Shown here piece after piece: positions 30,046 through 41,930 of a stretch of DNA of 64,000 nucleotides (its first letter is position 1; each line of letters starts with the position of its first letter). Source of the stretch: Strigamia acuminata (taxonomy: Eukaryota > Arthropoda > Chilopoda > Geophilomorpha > Linotaeniidae). The notes under the pieces are model-generated. The model was not told the DNA's origin, ran no database searches, and saw nothing but the letters and a program-made list of their open reading frames with translations. The position numbers and the translations under genes are program-made. Location of the stretch: positions 59,405,369-59,469,368 of the forward strand of contig OX442314.1 in the NCBI GenBank assembly GCA_949358305.1, read 5' to 3'.

Positions 30046-30731
30046 ATCTCCATTTTATGATACAAAAGACCTATCGCAATGCAATGACACTTACCTGAGG
30101 CAACAATACAGAATGTTGACAGAAGTTATCCGTTCAAATAATTTAGCAAAACATTGCAAATGTCTCGATGTATGCGAAGTGAGAAAACTAAACACAATCT
30201 ATGAAGATTTTCCTAGTTCTGAAGGTGTATTTTTCGCGGCACCGATAAAAGATCCTGCAATCATTGATGTTTTCGTTATCAACAATCATGTCCGAACTTT
30301 GCAAGAACGTGTTTCGTACGACATAATCTCTTTATTGTGCGACATTGGTGGAAACATTGGACTTTATTTCAGAATGTCTTGTTTAACAGTCGTCGAAATA
30401 TTCATTCACTGCTGCAAAATGCCCTTTATAAAGTTCAGAAAAATAACAAAGGCAAATTCAGAGTTAAAACCCAAAATTCAGGCATTTCTTGAAAAAAACC
30501 AGAAAAATGAAAAAAAATCTTTCGTCCAGCAGATTCTGAAAAACTCAGTTTTCCTAATCTTAATTGTCATGTCGGTTTATAATGTTTACAATCAAATTAC
30601 GACTTATTTGGATTTTCCACTCGTCAAGTCTGTTAGTTTTGTAAGAGATGACATTATCCAGTTTCCACTCATTGTTGAATGTCGAAATCATGATGGTCTA
30701 CTTCACTATATAAATGAATTATCAAAAATAC
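30046..30731 (+). CDS. DEG/ENaC tandem-channel gene, exon 6 left part (module 1 TM2 and module 2 TM1)
   Basis: The exon enters with one base completing the Arg codon of exon 5. It encodes HCKCLDVC (the CxCxxxC end of the Cys-rich loop), a pore/TM2 region LLCDIGGNIGLYFRMSCLTV, a Lys-rich cytosolic linker (about residues 390-440 of the whole protein), then without any stop a second TM1 (SVFLILIVMSVYNVYNQITT) followed by YLDFPLVKSVSF and QFPLIVEC, the start of another DEG/ENaC ectodomain. In module 1 the GxS selectivity-filter position reads RMS. The exon is cut at 30731 by element D, and the native frame resumes at 53182. The ORF tail after 30731 is LTR sequence. Confidence 0.8.
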
Positions 30732-31773
30732 TGTCACGTCGTAGTCGACTTTTTAACAATGGTTTCGGAAATTTAAGAATTTCCAGGGATTGTAATAACC
30801 AGAAAATTTAGGTTCGCAGGCGCTGCAACTCTTAAAACTTTGCCGGGGGTGGTAGCTAGGTTAAGACAGCGTCTATTCGTGAAATCTGTATTTTATGGGT
30901 GCAGGATTCAATTCGGGCGCCGTACAAAATGGCGAACGTTGATACTTCGAATTTAAGACCAAAATATCGCTCTTCACTAGGGAAAATGTCGTCATATGCT
31001 AGGCGTACTTACGAAGAGTATGTTTCTTCTCCTGAACACGCGCAAACGTTGGGTGAACGCGCAAACAGGTACCAAACCGCAGACAACGTCGTCGAACCGT
31101 CGATAATGAAATGAATACGCAATTGAGACGAGTATAAGTTCAAAATGTCTAGGCTGAGGAGGAAGTCACAGTCGTGGCATAAAATGTATTGACGAATTAA
31201 GACCGTCGAATACGCCGTTTTTCCAGTAAATTGTACGCAAATAATGGGCAAATAATAAATGTGGTGGTTAGTTTAGACTAACATGAGAATTCGGGCTGCA
31301 TAATGACCGTATGCGTTGAGACGCAACATAATCGCACTTGGAAATCTCCCAGTTGAGACAGGAGCTGTTGTCTAGTCGAAGGCGAAAATTATTCTCTCTG
31401 TCAAAAATGTCTTGACAGAACAAGTCACCTCTGATCACATGTCAAAGGCCAAGTCAATTCCCAATGGGGACTGGGCAGAAAACAGGCGATCAGGGGTGAA
31501 ATATGCAAATTTAGAGCGCGATTATATCAACTTATTGCAGAATTCTCATGAATTGTCTGGATGGGGTGATTAAAACCAGGCCAAATTAAAGATAAATATC
31601 AAAAATAAGGAAAATAATATAAAATAAAATAATAAATTTAGATTTGGGAAAAATAAAATAAATTAAAGGAATTAGAACAATTTCTCAATAAAATTAGGGG
31701 AAAATTAAGGGAAAGGCGCAAAATGCGCTCAAAATTTTGAAAATTAATACTGTCTAAAGTCAGGACCGTGACA
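30732..31773 (-). repeat. Element D 3' LTR
   Basis: 1042-bp repeat matching 52136-53177. Differences seen: C/T near 30813 and G/A near 31015. Confidence 0.93.
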
Positions 31774-31786
31774 TTCCCCTCCACCT
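31774..31786 (-). other. Element D polypurine tract
   Basis: On the minus strand AGGTGGAGGGGAA directly abuts the 3' LTR. Confidence 0.8.
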
Positions 31787-33180
31787 AGATGTTTATTATA
31801 TGGTTTTTATATAATCAACATCTAAATGGAGTTAACAAACATGATTGATAAAAATTTGAACATATAAATAAATAAAAATAATGAATCAATAACATTAATC
31901 TCATAATAAACACATAACAGAGGTAGGGATTTATTTGGACAGACGCAACAGGCGCACAACTTGGCGCAATTACAGACAAGAACAAACAAACACAAACAAA
32001 TGGGTTTAGGAGAGGAATATTGTAAAAAATCGTTTGATTAAAAATTAACAAAATCAATAGACGTTTAGGCGCTAATCGCGACTAAATTCTATACAGAATA
32101 ATAAAATTTGTTAAATTATTTGATAACACTTGGAATTAACAATGATATTTTTTGTTATGACTAGAGGATTAAATATCTCAAGATTAATTAACAATACCTA
32201 TGGGTGGCAAAATTTCTATAAAAATGTAAATTATTAGCAAATAAAAATATTGATTAGGCGCTGATTTGGCGTCAATTATCACAATATAAGGATAGCAAAA
32301 TTTCAATGATCACAAATGGTTAATAAAAATGATTAGCAAAAATGATTAGTAAAATATAAATATCAAAAAATAAAAAGTTCGCAAACGAATATTATCTTCT
32401 TTCGTAGGCGTTTGAGTTTTCACGAAACTTTACGTAAAAAATCTTCATCGAGGCGCATAACAATCACATTTCAAACAATCACAACACTTATCGTTTGTAT
32501 CACAATTATCACAATAAAGTCCACACACACAACAGTTCGTATATGGGTTTTTAGAAGGCGCAAAGTCACTGTAGGTTCTTGAAGTCAATCCATGAGTTTT
32601 ATTTTCTTAACCTTGGGGTATGTGTGCGGATTTTGTCGGGGGCGAAAGGGTCCCGCTTTTTAACATTACGGCGGCCTATACGTTGTTTCGTTGATCGCGA
32701 CTGTGATGCGGAATTTGCGGATGTTGTTTTGGCCGAGTAGTTCGTGCGACCGAGCGCGTTTTGTTCGTTGCTTTTCGGTGTTCGGTGGGTTTTGTGACCG
32801 GTCAAGGGTTTCGCTAAAACGTGGTTTTTGTGACGGGAGGGAGGGGGGATCGGTTCATGTGCTCCGAACGCGCCGCGACGCGCCGTGACTTGGGCCAAAA
32901 ACGACCCGGTCGGAAACCGGGTCCCGGGCTTCATCGAGGCGTGGTTTTTGAGAACGGGGGGAGGGGGGGATCGGGTTGCGTGCTCCGAAAGCGCCGCGAC
33001 GCGCCGTGACTTGGGCCAAAAACGACCCGGTCGGAAACCGGGTCCCGGGCTTCGTCGAGGCGTGGTCCCGATCGGGACAAACTCTTCCGGAAAATGTCCG
33101 GTGGAATGTTGAGAGTGTCGATGGACGACGTTCGAGTTTATATCGTAAGTAAGTAAGTATCTGACAAAACTTGCACAGAA
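31787..33180 (-). other. Element D 3' untranslated tail, no gene supported
   Basis: 31787-32580 is AT-rich and featureless. 32820-33070 is GC-rich with two near-identical copies of a roughly 125-bp block (each containing GCGCCGTGACTTGGGCCAAA and a G-run). A 202-codon minus-strand frame at 32599-33207 is low-complexity and overlaps repeats, so I do not call it a gene. The block near 33080-33145 is an inverted copy of 41800-41870. Confidence 0.55.
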
Positions 33181-33316
33181 TTTTGTCAACATTTGATAAA
33201 TTTCCACAGAATTTAACGTTGTTTTGCTAAAACCTGCGGAAACGTGTCTAGTCGGGCAGAAACGTCTCGTAAAATGTTGCTGAAATTCCGTGGAAATTTG
33301 TCAAAAATTGACAAAA

Positions 33317-33550
33317 GTTGGTGACCGACCCACATCGCGTTGCGGCGCGGTTGGAGCACGCGACCCGATCCCCCCCTCCCCCCGTCCCCAAAAAACCACG
33401 CCTCGAGGAACCCCGAGGTTCGGTTTCCGACCGGGTCGCCTCTTGATCCGACCCGGGGCGCGTCACGGCGCGGTCGGAGGACGGCCCTCGTCCCCAAAAA
33501 CCACACTCCGGGTCACGTGGTCTCGCACTCGACTTTTTCAGTTTTCCCGT
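33317..33550 (+). repeat. Left arm of inverted repeat bounding the array
   Basis: About 234 bp whose reverse complement appears at 41091-41325 with few mismatches. Both arms run from the CGGGAAAACTGA-like edge to the GTTGGTGACCGACCC-like edge. The arms enclose the tandem units. Confidence 0.75.
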
Positions 33551-36500
33551 TTTCGGCCCGTTACGGCCAAGGACCGTAACGGGTCGAAAACGGGCCGCAA
33601 CGGGTCGAAAACGGCCGCAACGGGTCGAAAACGGCCCGCACGGGCCGTTAACGGGCCGCCGACGGTCCCGTCACAATCCCGTAACGGCTCGCACGGGCCG
33701 TTAACGGGCCGCCGACGGTCCCGTCACGATCCCGTAACGGCTCGCACGGGCCGTTAACGGGCCGCCGACGGTTCCGTAACTATCCCGTAACGGCCCGCAC
33801 GGGCCGTTAACGGGCCGCCGACGGTCCCGTCACGACCCCGTAACGGCCCGTACGACCTCATGCGGGCCGTTAACGGGCCGTTAACGGGCCGTTAAGGGGC
33901 CGTTAACGGCGTAAAACCAAAAACAGGATTCGAGATTAATGTCTATGAATGTTGTACGCGTTTTCATGTACGTGTTGTCGGTTGTTGATTTTTTCGATTT
34001 ACACCGTCACGGCCCGTTAACGGCCCGTTAACGGCCCGTTAACGGCCCGTCAACGGCCCGCATGGGGTCGCACGGGCCGTTAACGGGCCGCCGACGGTCC
34101 CGTCACGATCCCGTAACGGCCCGCACGGGCCGTTAACGGGCCGCCGACGGTCCCGTCACGATTCCGTAACGGCTCGCACAGGCCGTTAACGGGCCGCCGA
34201 CGGTCCCGTCACGATCCCGTAACGGCTCGCACGGGCCGTTAACGGGCCGCCGACGGTCCCGTCACGGTCCCGTAACGGCCTTCGTTCCCGGACTTCGGCT
34301 CGCCGACGGCCCGTGCGACCTCATGCGGGCCGCTAACGGGCCGTCAACGGGCCGTTAACGGCCCGTTTTCGACCCGCTACGGCCCGTCACGGCCTGTTGG
34401 CCGTGCGACCCGTGACTCGGAGTGTGGTTTTTGGGGACGAGGGCCGTCCTCCGGCCGCGCCGCGACGCGCCGCGGGTCGGACAAGAAACGACCCGGTCGG
34501 AAACCGAACCTCAGTGTCCAATCGGGCAGAAATTGTGCGGAAGTTTAACCAAAAATGGCCAAAAGTCGGTGCAAGTTTTGCACGCAACAAACGTCCGATG
34601 TGACAGTGCCCATGCGGGTTGGACGTGCATGTGGGCGCGTGTGGGCGCTCGATTTACCGGCCCGTTGGACGAGTTAAACCAAAATTTCCCAATATCTTGC
34701 ATAAATTTAAAGAAGATTTGACAGATTTCCAGATTTTAAGCGATGTTTTACATAAGTCCGTCCCATTGCTGAAATTCCGTGAAAATTTGTCAAAAATTGA
34801 CAAAAGTCTGTGCAAATTTTGTCAGAAATAGGAAACAAAAAATTTAAAATTCGTCCAACGCGCCAGTAAATCGAGCGCGCCCATGCGTGGACAGTGCGCC
34901 GGCGGGAGCCCCGGCCGTCCTCTCTCTCTCTCTCTCTCGGCCGCCAAGGCTCGCCCCTCCGCCCGTCGGCGGGAGCCCCGACCGTCCCCCCTCTCTCTTT
35001 CGGCCGCCAAAGGATCGCCCCTCCGCTCGTCACAGATTTTTGTCAATATTTGATGAATTTCAACAGATTTTCAGCAATATTTTACAGGACATTTCTGCTC
35101 TTTTGGATACATTTTCAAAGGTTTTATTGCTAAAATTCTGGGGAAATTTATCAAATATTGACAAAAAATCGATGCAAGTTTTGTCAGAAATTGATAAAAT
35201 CTTCTTAAACTCGTCCAACGCGCCGGCGAGTGCACATGCGGGGACAGTGGGCACGTCCAGCCCGCGTGCACACTGTCAGATCGGGCGGTTTCGGGCACAG
35301 TTTGATCCGGGCAAATATCTAGCAAAACTTGCACCGATTTTTTGTCAATTTTAGACAAATTTCAGCGATATTTTACGAGACATTTCTGCTCGATTGGACA
35401 CATTTCCAGGGGTTTTTTGTAAAACATTGATAAAATTCCGTGGAAATTTATCAAATATTGGCAAAATTCGGTGCTAATTTTGTCAAAAATTAGGAAAAAA
35501 AAATTTTCAAAACTTGTCCAACGTGCCGGTAAATCGAGCGCCCACATGCCTAGATAGTGCACGCCCAACCCGCCAAGGCTCGCCCCTCCGCCCGTTGGCG
35601 GGAGCCCCGGCCGTCCCCTCTCTCTCTCTTTCTCTCTCTCTCTCGGGCGCCCGGAGCTCGCCCCTCCGCCCGTCACCGACTTTTGACACAATTTTTGATG
35701 AAATTCAACGGAATTTTAGCAACGTTTTACAAAAAACCTGTGGAAATGTGTCCAACCGGGCAGAAATGTGTCGTAAAATGTTGCCGAAATTCTGTGAAAA
35801 TTTGTCACAAATTGCCAAAAGTCGGTGCAAGTATTGCTAGATTTGGGCGCATCAAACTGTGCCGAGATCTGACAGTGTCCACGCGGTTTTGAAGCGCCCA
35901 CTGTCGACGCACGTGGGCGCTCAATTTACCGGCGCGTTGGACGAGTTTTGAAAAAAGTTTTTTCCTAATTTCTGACAAAACTTGCACCGAATTTTGTCAA
36001 TATGTGATAAATTTCCATGGATTTTAAGCAATGTTTTACAGAAGTCCGTCCCATCGGGCAGAAACGTCTCGTAAAATGTCGCTGAAATTCCGTGAAAATC
36101 TGTCAAAAATTGACAAAAGTTGGTGACCGACCCGCGGCGCGTCACGGCGCGGTCGGAGGACGGCCCTCGTCCCCAAAAACCACACTCCGGGTCACGTGGT
36201 CTCGCACTCGACTTTTTCAGTTTTCCCGTTTTCGGCCCGTTACGGCCAAGGACCGTAACGGGTCGAAAACGGGCCGCAACGGGTCGAAAACGGCCGCAAC
36301 GGGTCGAAAACGGCCCGCACGGGCCGTTAACGGGCCGCCGACGGTCCCGTCACAATCCCGTAACGGCTCGCACGGGCCGTTAACGGGCCGCCGACGGTCC
36401 CGTCACGATCCCGTAACGGCTCGCACGGGCCGTTAACGGGCCGCCGACGGTTCCGTAACTATCCCGTAACGGCCCGCACGGGCCGTTAACGGGCCGCCGA

Positions 36501-39500
36501 CGGTCCCGTCACGACCCCGTAACGGCCCGTACGACCTCATGCGGGCCGTTAACGGGCCGTTAACGGGCCGTTAACGGCCCGTTAACGGCGTAAAACCAAA
36601 AACAGGATTCGAGATTAATGTCTATGAATGTTGTACGCGTTTTCATGTACGTGTTGTCGGTTGTTGATTTTTTCGATTTACACCGTCACGGCCCGTTAAC
36701 GGCCCGTTAACGGCCCGTTAACGGCCCGTCAACGGCCCGCATGGGGTCGCACGGGCCGTTAACGGGCCGCCGACGGTCCCGTCACGATCCCGTAACGGCC
36801 CGCACGGGCCGTTAACGGGCCGCCGACGGTCCCGTCACGATTCCGTAACGGCTCGCACGGGCCGTTAACGGGCCGCCGACGGTCCCGTCACGATCCCGTA
36901 ACGGCTCGCACGGGCCGTTAACGGGCCGCCGACGGTCCCGTCACGGTCCCGTAACGGCCTTCGTTCCCGGACTTCGGCTCGCCGACGGCCCGTGCGACCT
37001 CATGCGGGCCGCTAACGGGCCGTCAACGGGCCGTTAACGGCCCGTTTTCGACCCGCTACGGCCCGTCACGGCCTGTTGGCCGTGCGACCCGTGACTCGGA
37101 GTGTGGTTTTTGGGGACGAGGGCCGTCCTCCGGCCGCGCCGCGACGCGCCGCGGGTCGGACAAGAAACGACCCGGTCGGAAACCGAACCTCAGTGTCCAA
37201 TCGGGCAGAAATTGTGCGGAAGTTTAACCAAAAATGGCCAAAAGTCGGTGCAAGTTTTGCACGCAACAAACGTCCGATGTGACAGTGCCCATGCGGGTTG
37301 GACGTGCATGTGGGCGCGTGTGGGCGCTCGATTTACCGGCCCGTTGGACGAGTTAAACCAAAATTTCCCAATATCTTGCATAAATTTAAAGAAGATTTGA
37401 CAGATTTCCAGATTTTAAGCGATGTTTTACATAAGTCCGTCCCATTGCTGAAATTCCGTGAAAATTTGTCAAAAATTGACAAAAGTCTGTGCAAATTTTG
37501 TCAGAAATAGGAAACAAAAAATTTAAAATTCGTCCAACGCGCCAGTAAATCGAGCGCGCCCATGCGTGGACAGTGCGCCGGCGGGAGCCCCGGCCGTCCT
37601 CTCTCTCTCTCTCTCTCGGCCGCCAAGGCTCGCCCCTCCGCCCGTCGGCGGGAGCCCCGACCGTCCCCCCTCTCTCTTTCGGCCGCCAAAGGATCGCCCC
37701 TCCGCTCGTCACAGATTTTTGTCAATATTTGATGAATTTCAACAGATTTTCAGCAATATTTTACAGGACATTTCTGCTCTTTTGGATACATTTTCAAAGG
37801 TTTTATTGCTAAAATTCTGGGGAAATTTATCAAAAATTGACAAAAAATCGATGCAAGTTTTGTCAGAAATTGATAAAATCTTCTTAAACTCGTCCAACGC
37901 GCCGGCGAGTGCACATGCGGGGACAGTGGGCACGTCCAGCCCGCGTGCACACTGTCAGATCGGGCGGTTTCGGGCACAGTTTGATCCGGGCAAATATCTA
38001 GCAAAACTTGCACCGATTTTTTGTCAATTTTAGACAAATTTCAGCGATATTTTACGAGACATTTCTGCTCGATTGGACACATTTCCAGGGGTTTTTTGTA
38101 AAACATTGATAAAATTCCGTGGAAATTTATCAAATATTGGCAAAATTCGGTGCTAATTTTGTCAAAAATTAGGAAAAAAAAATTTTCAAAACTTGTCCAA
38201 CGTGCCGGTAAATCGAGCGCCCACATGCCTAGATAGTGCACGCCCAACCCGCCAAGGCTCGCCCCTCCGCCCGTTGGCGGGAGCCCCGGCCGTCCCCTCT
38301 CTCTCTCTTTCTCTCTCTCTCTCGGGCGCCCGGAGCTCGCCCCTCCGCCCGTCACCGACTTTTGACACAATTTTTGATGAAATTCAACGGAATTTTAGCA
38401 ACGTTTTACAAAAAACCTGTGGAAATGTGTCCAACCGGGCAGAAATGTGTCGTAAAATGTTGCCGAAATTCTGTGAAAATTTGTCACAAATTGCCAAAAG
38501 TCGGTGCAAGTATTGCTAGATTTGGGCGCATCAAACTGTGCCGAGATCTGACAGTGTCCACGCGGTTTTGAAGCGCCCACTGTCGACGCACGTGGGCGCT
38601 CAATTTACCGGCGCGTTGGACGAGTTTTGAAAAAAGTTTTTTCCTAATTTCTGACAAAACTTGCACCGAATTTTGTCAATATGTGATAAATTTCCATGGA
38701 TTTTAAGCAATGTTTTACAGAAGTCCGTCCCATCGGGCAGAAACGTCTCGTAAAATGTCGCTGAAATTCCGTGAAAATCTGTCAAAAATTGACAAAAGTT
38801 GGTGACCGACCCGCGGCGCGTCACGGCGCGGTCGGAGGACGGCCCTCGTCCCCAAAAACCACACTCCGGGTCACGTGGTCTCGCACTCGACTTTTTCAGT
38901 TTTCCCGTTTTCGGCCCGTTACGGCCAAGGACCGTAACGGGTCGAAAACGGGCCGCAACGGGTCGAAAACGGCCGCAACAGGTCGAAAACGGCCCGCACG
39001 GGCCGTTAACGGGCCGCCGACGGTCCCGTCACAATCCCGTAACGGCTCGCACGGGCCGTTAACGGGCCGCCGACGGTCCCGTCACGATCCCGTAACGGCT
39101 CGCACGGGCCGTTAACGGGCCGCCGACGGTTCCGTAACTATCCCGTAACGGCCCGCACGGGCCGTTAACGGGCCGCCGACGGTCCCGTCACGACCCCGTA
39201 ACGGCCCGTACGACCTCATGCGGGCCGTTAACGGGCCGTTAACGGGCCGTTAACGGCCCGTTAACGGCGTAAAACCAAAAACAGGATTCGAGATTAATGT
39301 CTATGAATGTTGTACGCGTTTTCATGTACGTGTTGTCGGTTGTTGATTTTTTCGATTTACACCGTCACGGCCCGTTAACGGCCCGTTAACGGCCCGTTAA
39401 CGGCCCGTCAACGGCCCGCATGGGGTCGCACGGGCCGTTAACGGGCCGCCGACGGTCCCGTCACGATCCCGTAACGGCCCGCACGGGCCGTTAACGGGCC

Positions 39501-41090
39501 GCCGACGGTCCCGTCACGATTCCGTAACGGCTCGCACGGGCCGTTAACGGGCCGCCGACGGTCCCGTCACGATCCCGTAACGGCTCGCACGGGCCGTTAA
39601 CGGGCCGCCGACGGTCCCGTCACGGTCCCGTAACGGCCTTCGTTCCCGGACTTCGGCTCGCCGACGGCCCGTGCGACCTCATGCGGGCCGCTAACGGGCC
39701 GTCAACGGGCCGTTAACGGCCCGTTTTCGACCCGCTACGGCCCGTCACGGCCTGTTGGCCGTGCGACCCGTGACTCGGAGTGTGGTTTTTGGGGACGAGG
39801 GCCGTCCTCCGGCGGCGCCGCGACGCGCCGCGGGTCGGACAAGAAACGACCCGGTCGGAAACCGAACCTCAGTGTCCAATCGGGCAGAAATTGTGCGGAA
39901 GTTTAACCAAAAATGGCCAAAAGTCGGTGCAAGTTTTGCACGCAACAAACGTCCGATGTGACAGTGCCCATGCGGGTTGGACGTGCATGTGGGCGCGTGT
40001 GGGCGCTCGATTTACCGGCCCGTTGGACGAGTTAAACCAAAATTTCCCAATATCTTGCATAAATTTAAAGAAGATTTGACAGATTTCCAGATTTTAAGCG
40101 ATGTTTTACATAAGTCCGTCCCATTGCTGAAATTCCGTGAAAATTTGTCAAAAATTGACAAAAGTCTGTGCAAATTTTGTCAGAAATAGGAAACAAAAAA
40201 TTTAAAATTCGTCCAACGCGCCAGTAAATCGAGCGCGCCCATGCGTGGACAGTGCGCCGGCGGGAGCCCCGGCCGTCCTCTCTCTCTCTCTCTCTCGGCC
40301 GCCAAGGCTCGCCCCTCCGCCCGTCGGCGGGAGCCCCGACCGTCCCCCCTCTCTCTTTCGGCCGCCAAAGGATCGCCCCTCCGCTCGTCACAGATTTTTG
40401 TCAATATTTGATGAATTTCAACAGATTTTCAGCAATATTTTACAGGACATTTCTGCTCTTTTGGATACATTTTCAAAGGTTTTATTGCTAAAATTCTGGG
40501 GAAATTTATCAAATATTGACAAAAAATCGATGCAAGTTTTGTCAGAAATTGATAAAATCTTCTTAAACTCGTCCAACGCGCCGGCGAGTGCACATGCGGG
40601 GACAGTGGGCACGTCCAGCCCGCGTGCACACTGTCAGATCGGGCGGTTTCGGGCACAGTTTGATCCGGGCAAATATCTAGCAAAACTTGCACCGATTTTT
40701 TGTCAATTTTAGACAAATTTCAGCGATATTTTACGAGACATTTCTGCTCGATTGGACACATTTCCAGGGGTTTTTTGTAAAACATTGATAAAATTCCGTG
40801 GAAATTCCGGAGGACGGCGCTCGTCCCCAAAAACCACACTCCGGGTCACGTGGTCTCGCACTCGACTTTTTCAGTTTTCCCGTTTTCGGCCCGTTACGGC
40901 CAAGGACCGTAACGGGTCGAAAACGGGCCGCAACGGGTCGAAAACGGCCGCAACGGGTCGAAAACGGCCCGCACGGGCCGTTAACGGGCCGCCGACGGTC
41001 CCGTCACGATCCCGTAACGGCCCGCACGGGCCGTTAACGGGCCGCCGACGGTCCCGTCACGATCCCGTAACGGCCCGTCATGATCCCGTA

Positions 41091-41325
41091 ACGGGAAAAC
41101 TGAGAGAGTCGGGTGCGAGACCACGTGACCCGGAGTGTGGTTTTTGGGGGCGAGGGCCGTCCTCCGACCGCGCCGTGACGCGCCCCGGGTCGGATCAAGA
41201 GGCGACCCGGTCGGAAACCGAACTTCGGGGTTCCTCGAGGCGTGGTTTTTTGGGGACGGGGGGAGGGGGGGATCGGGTCGCGTGCTCCGACCGCGCCGCA
41301 ACGCGCCGTGGGTCGGTCACCAACC
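41091..41325 (-). repeat. Right arm of inverted repeat bounding the array
   Basis: Reverse-complement partner of 33317-33550. A further outward pair (41800-41870 with 33080-33145, sharing GGACATTTTCCGGAAGAGTTT-like sequence) suggests the inverted symmetry extends beyond this arm. Confidence 0.75.
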
Positions 41326-41340
41326 TTTGTCAATATTTTA

Positions 41341-41930
41341 TAAATTTCCACGGAATTTCAGCAATGTTTTACATAAGTCCGTCAAATCGGGCAGAAATAT
41401 CCCGTACAATGTCGCTGCAATTCTGTGGAAATTTATCAGATATTGACAAAATTCGGTGACGGGCGGAAGAGAGAGAGAGAGAGAGAGGGGGGACGGCCGG
41501 CGCCTACGCCGACGGGGCGGGAGGGCGAGTGCACTGTTCACGCATGTGGGCGCGTGTGGACGCTCGATTTACTGGCGCGTTGGACAAGTCAAAAAAAATT
41601 TCCCAATGTCTGACAAAAATTCCATCGAATCACGGCAATATTTGACAACACTTGCACAGATTTTTAGCAACATTCATCGGCGAGGTCGTTGATGAACTCG
41701 CTTTACCTCGATGAATCTCGCGCGACAACAACCCTGCGAAAATACCAAATCTCGTACGAATAATAAACACGGCGCAAACCGCACAAAAACCCACGACATA
41801 AAATCGAATGTCGTCTATCGGCACTCTCAGCATTCCCCCGGACATTTTCCGGAAGAGTTTGGCCCTGCCGGAATCCGAAGAATAGTCACTCCCAAAGTGC
41901 GGATTTTGCGGGTGCACTCGCTTCCGAAGG
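41341..41930. other. Array edge and 3' flank of the third ORF of element D
   Basis: Contains more AT-rich array-type subrepeats, a GA microsatellite at about 41469-41488, and the outer inverted-repeat block near 41800-41870. No gene supported. Confidence 0.5.

Larger units (their letters stand above)
33190..41340. repeat. Satellite-like tandem array, 2679-bp units, inside element D
   Basis: Unit phase points such as ACGGCCCTCG recur at 33481, 36160 and 38839, exactly 2679 bp apart. The third unit is shortened (about 1968 bp) and joins at about 40807 to a partial fourth of about 230-290 bp. Units are nearly identical by eye; only a handful of single-base changes and one small indel were noted. 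Each unit contains (i) GC-rich subrepeats built on the palindrome GGCCCGTTAACGGGCC, (ii) AT-rich subrepeats with TGTCAAAAATTGACA, and (iii) CT microsatellites. Recurring ORFs in it are by-products of repetition. The array lies between the third ORF and the 3' LTR. Confidence 0.92.

Noticed and set aside
30732-30811. C-terminal tail of the exon 6 reading frame (starts SRRSRLFNNG)
   Set aside because: This is element D LTR sequence read through by chance; the same bases occur at 52136 onward.
30899-31114. 71-codon ORF in both LTRs of element D
   Set aside because: It is antisense to the element and has no family features; seen twice only because LTRs are duplicated.
32599-33207. 202-codon minus-strand ORF near the element D 3' end
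   Set aside because: It covers duplicated GC-rich blocks and inverted-repeat sequence, has biased composition and no domain.
33000-41460. Many ORFs of 60-235 codons repeated every 2679 bp on both strands
   Set aside because: They are identical by-products of the tandem array, low in complexity, and overlap in several frames on both strands. No family motif was seen.
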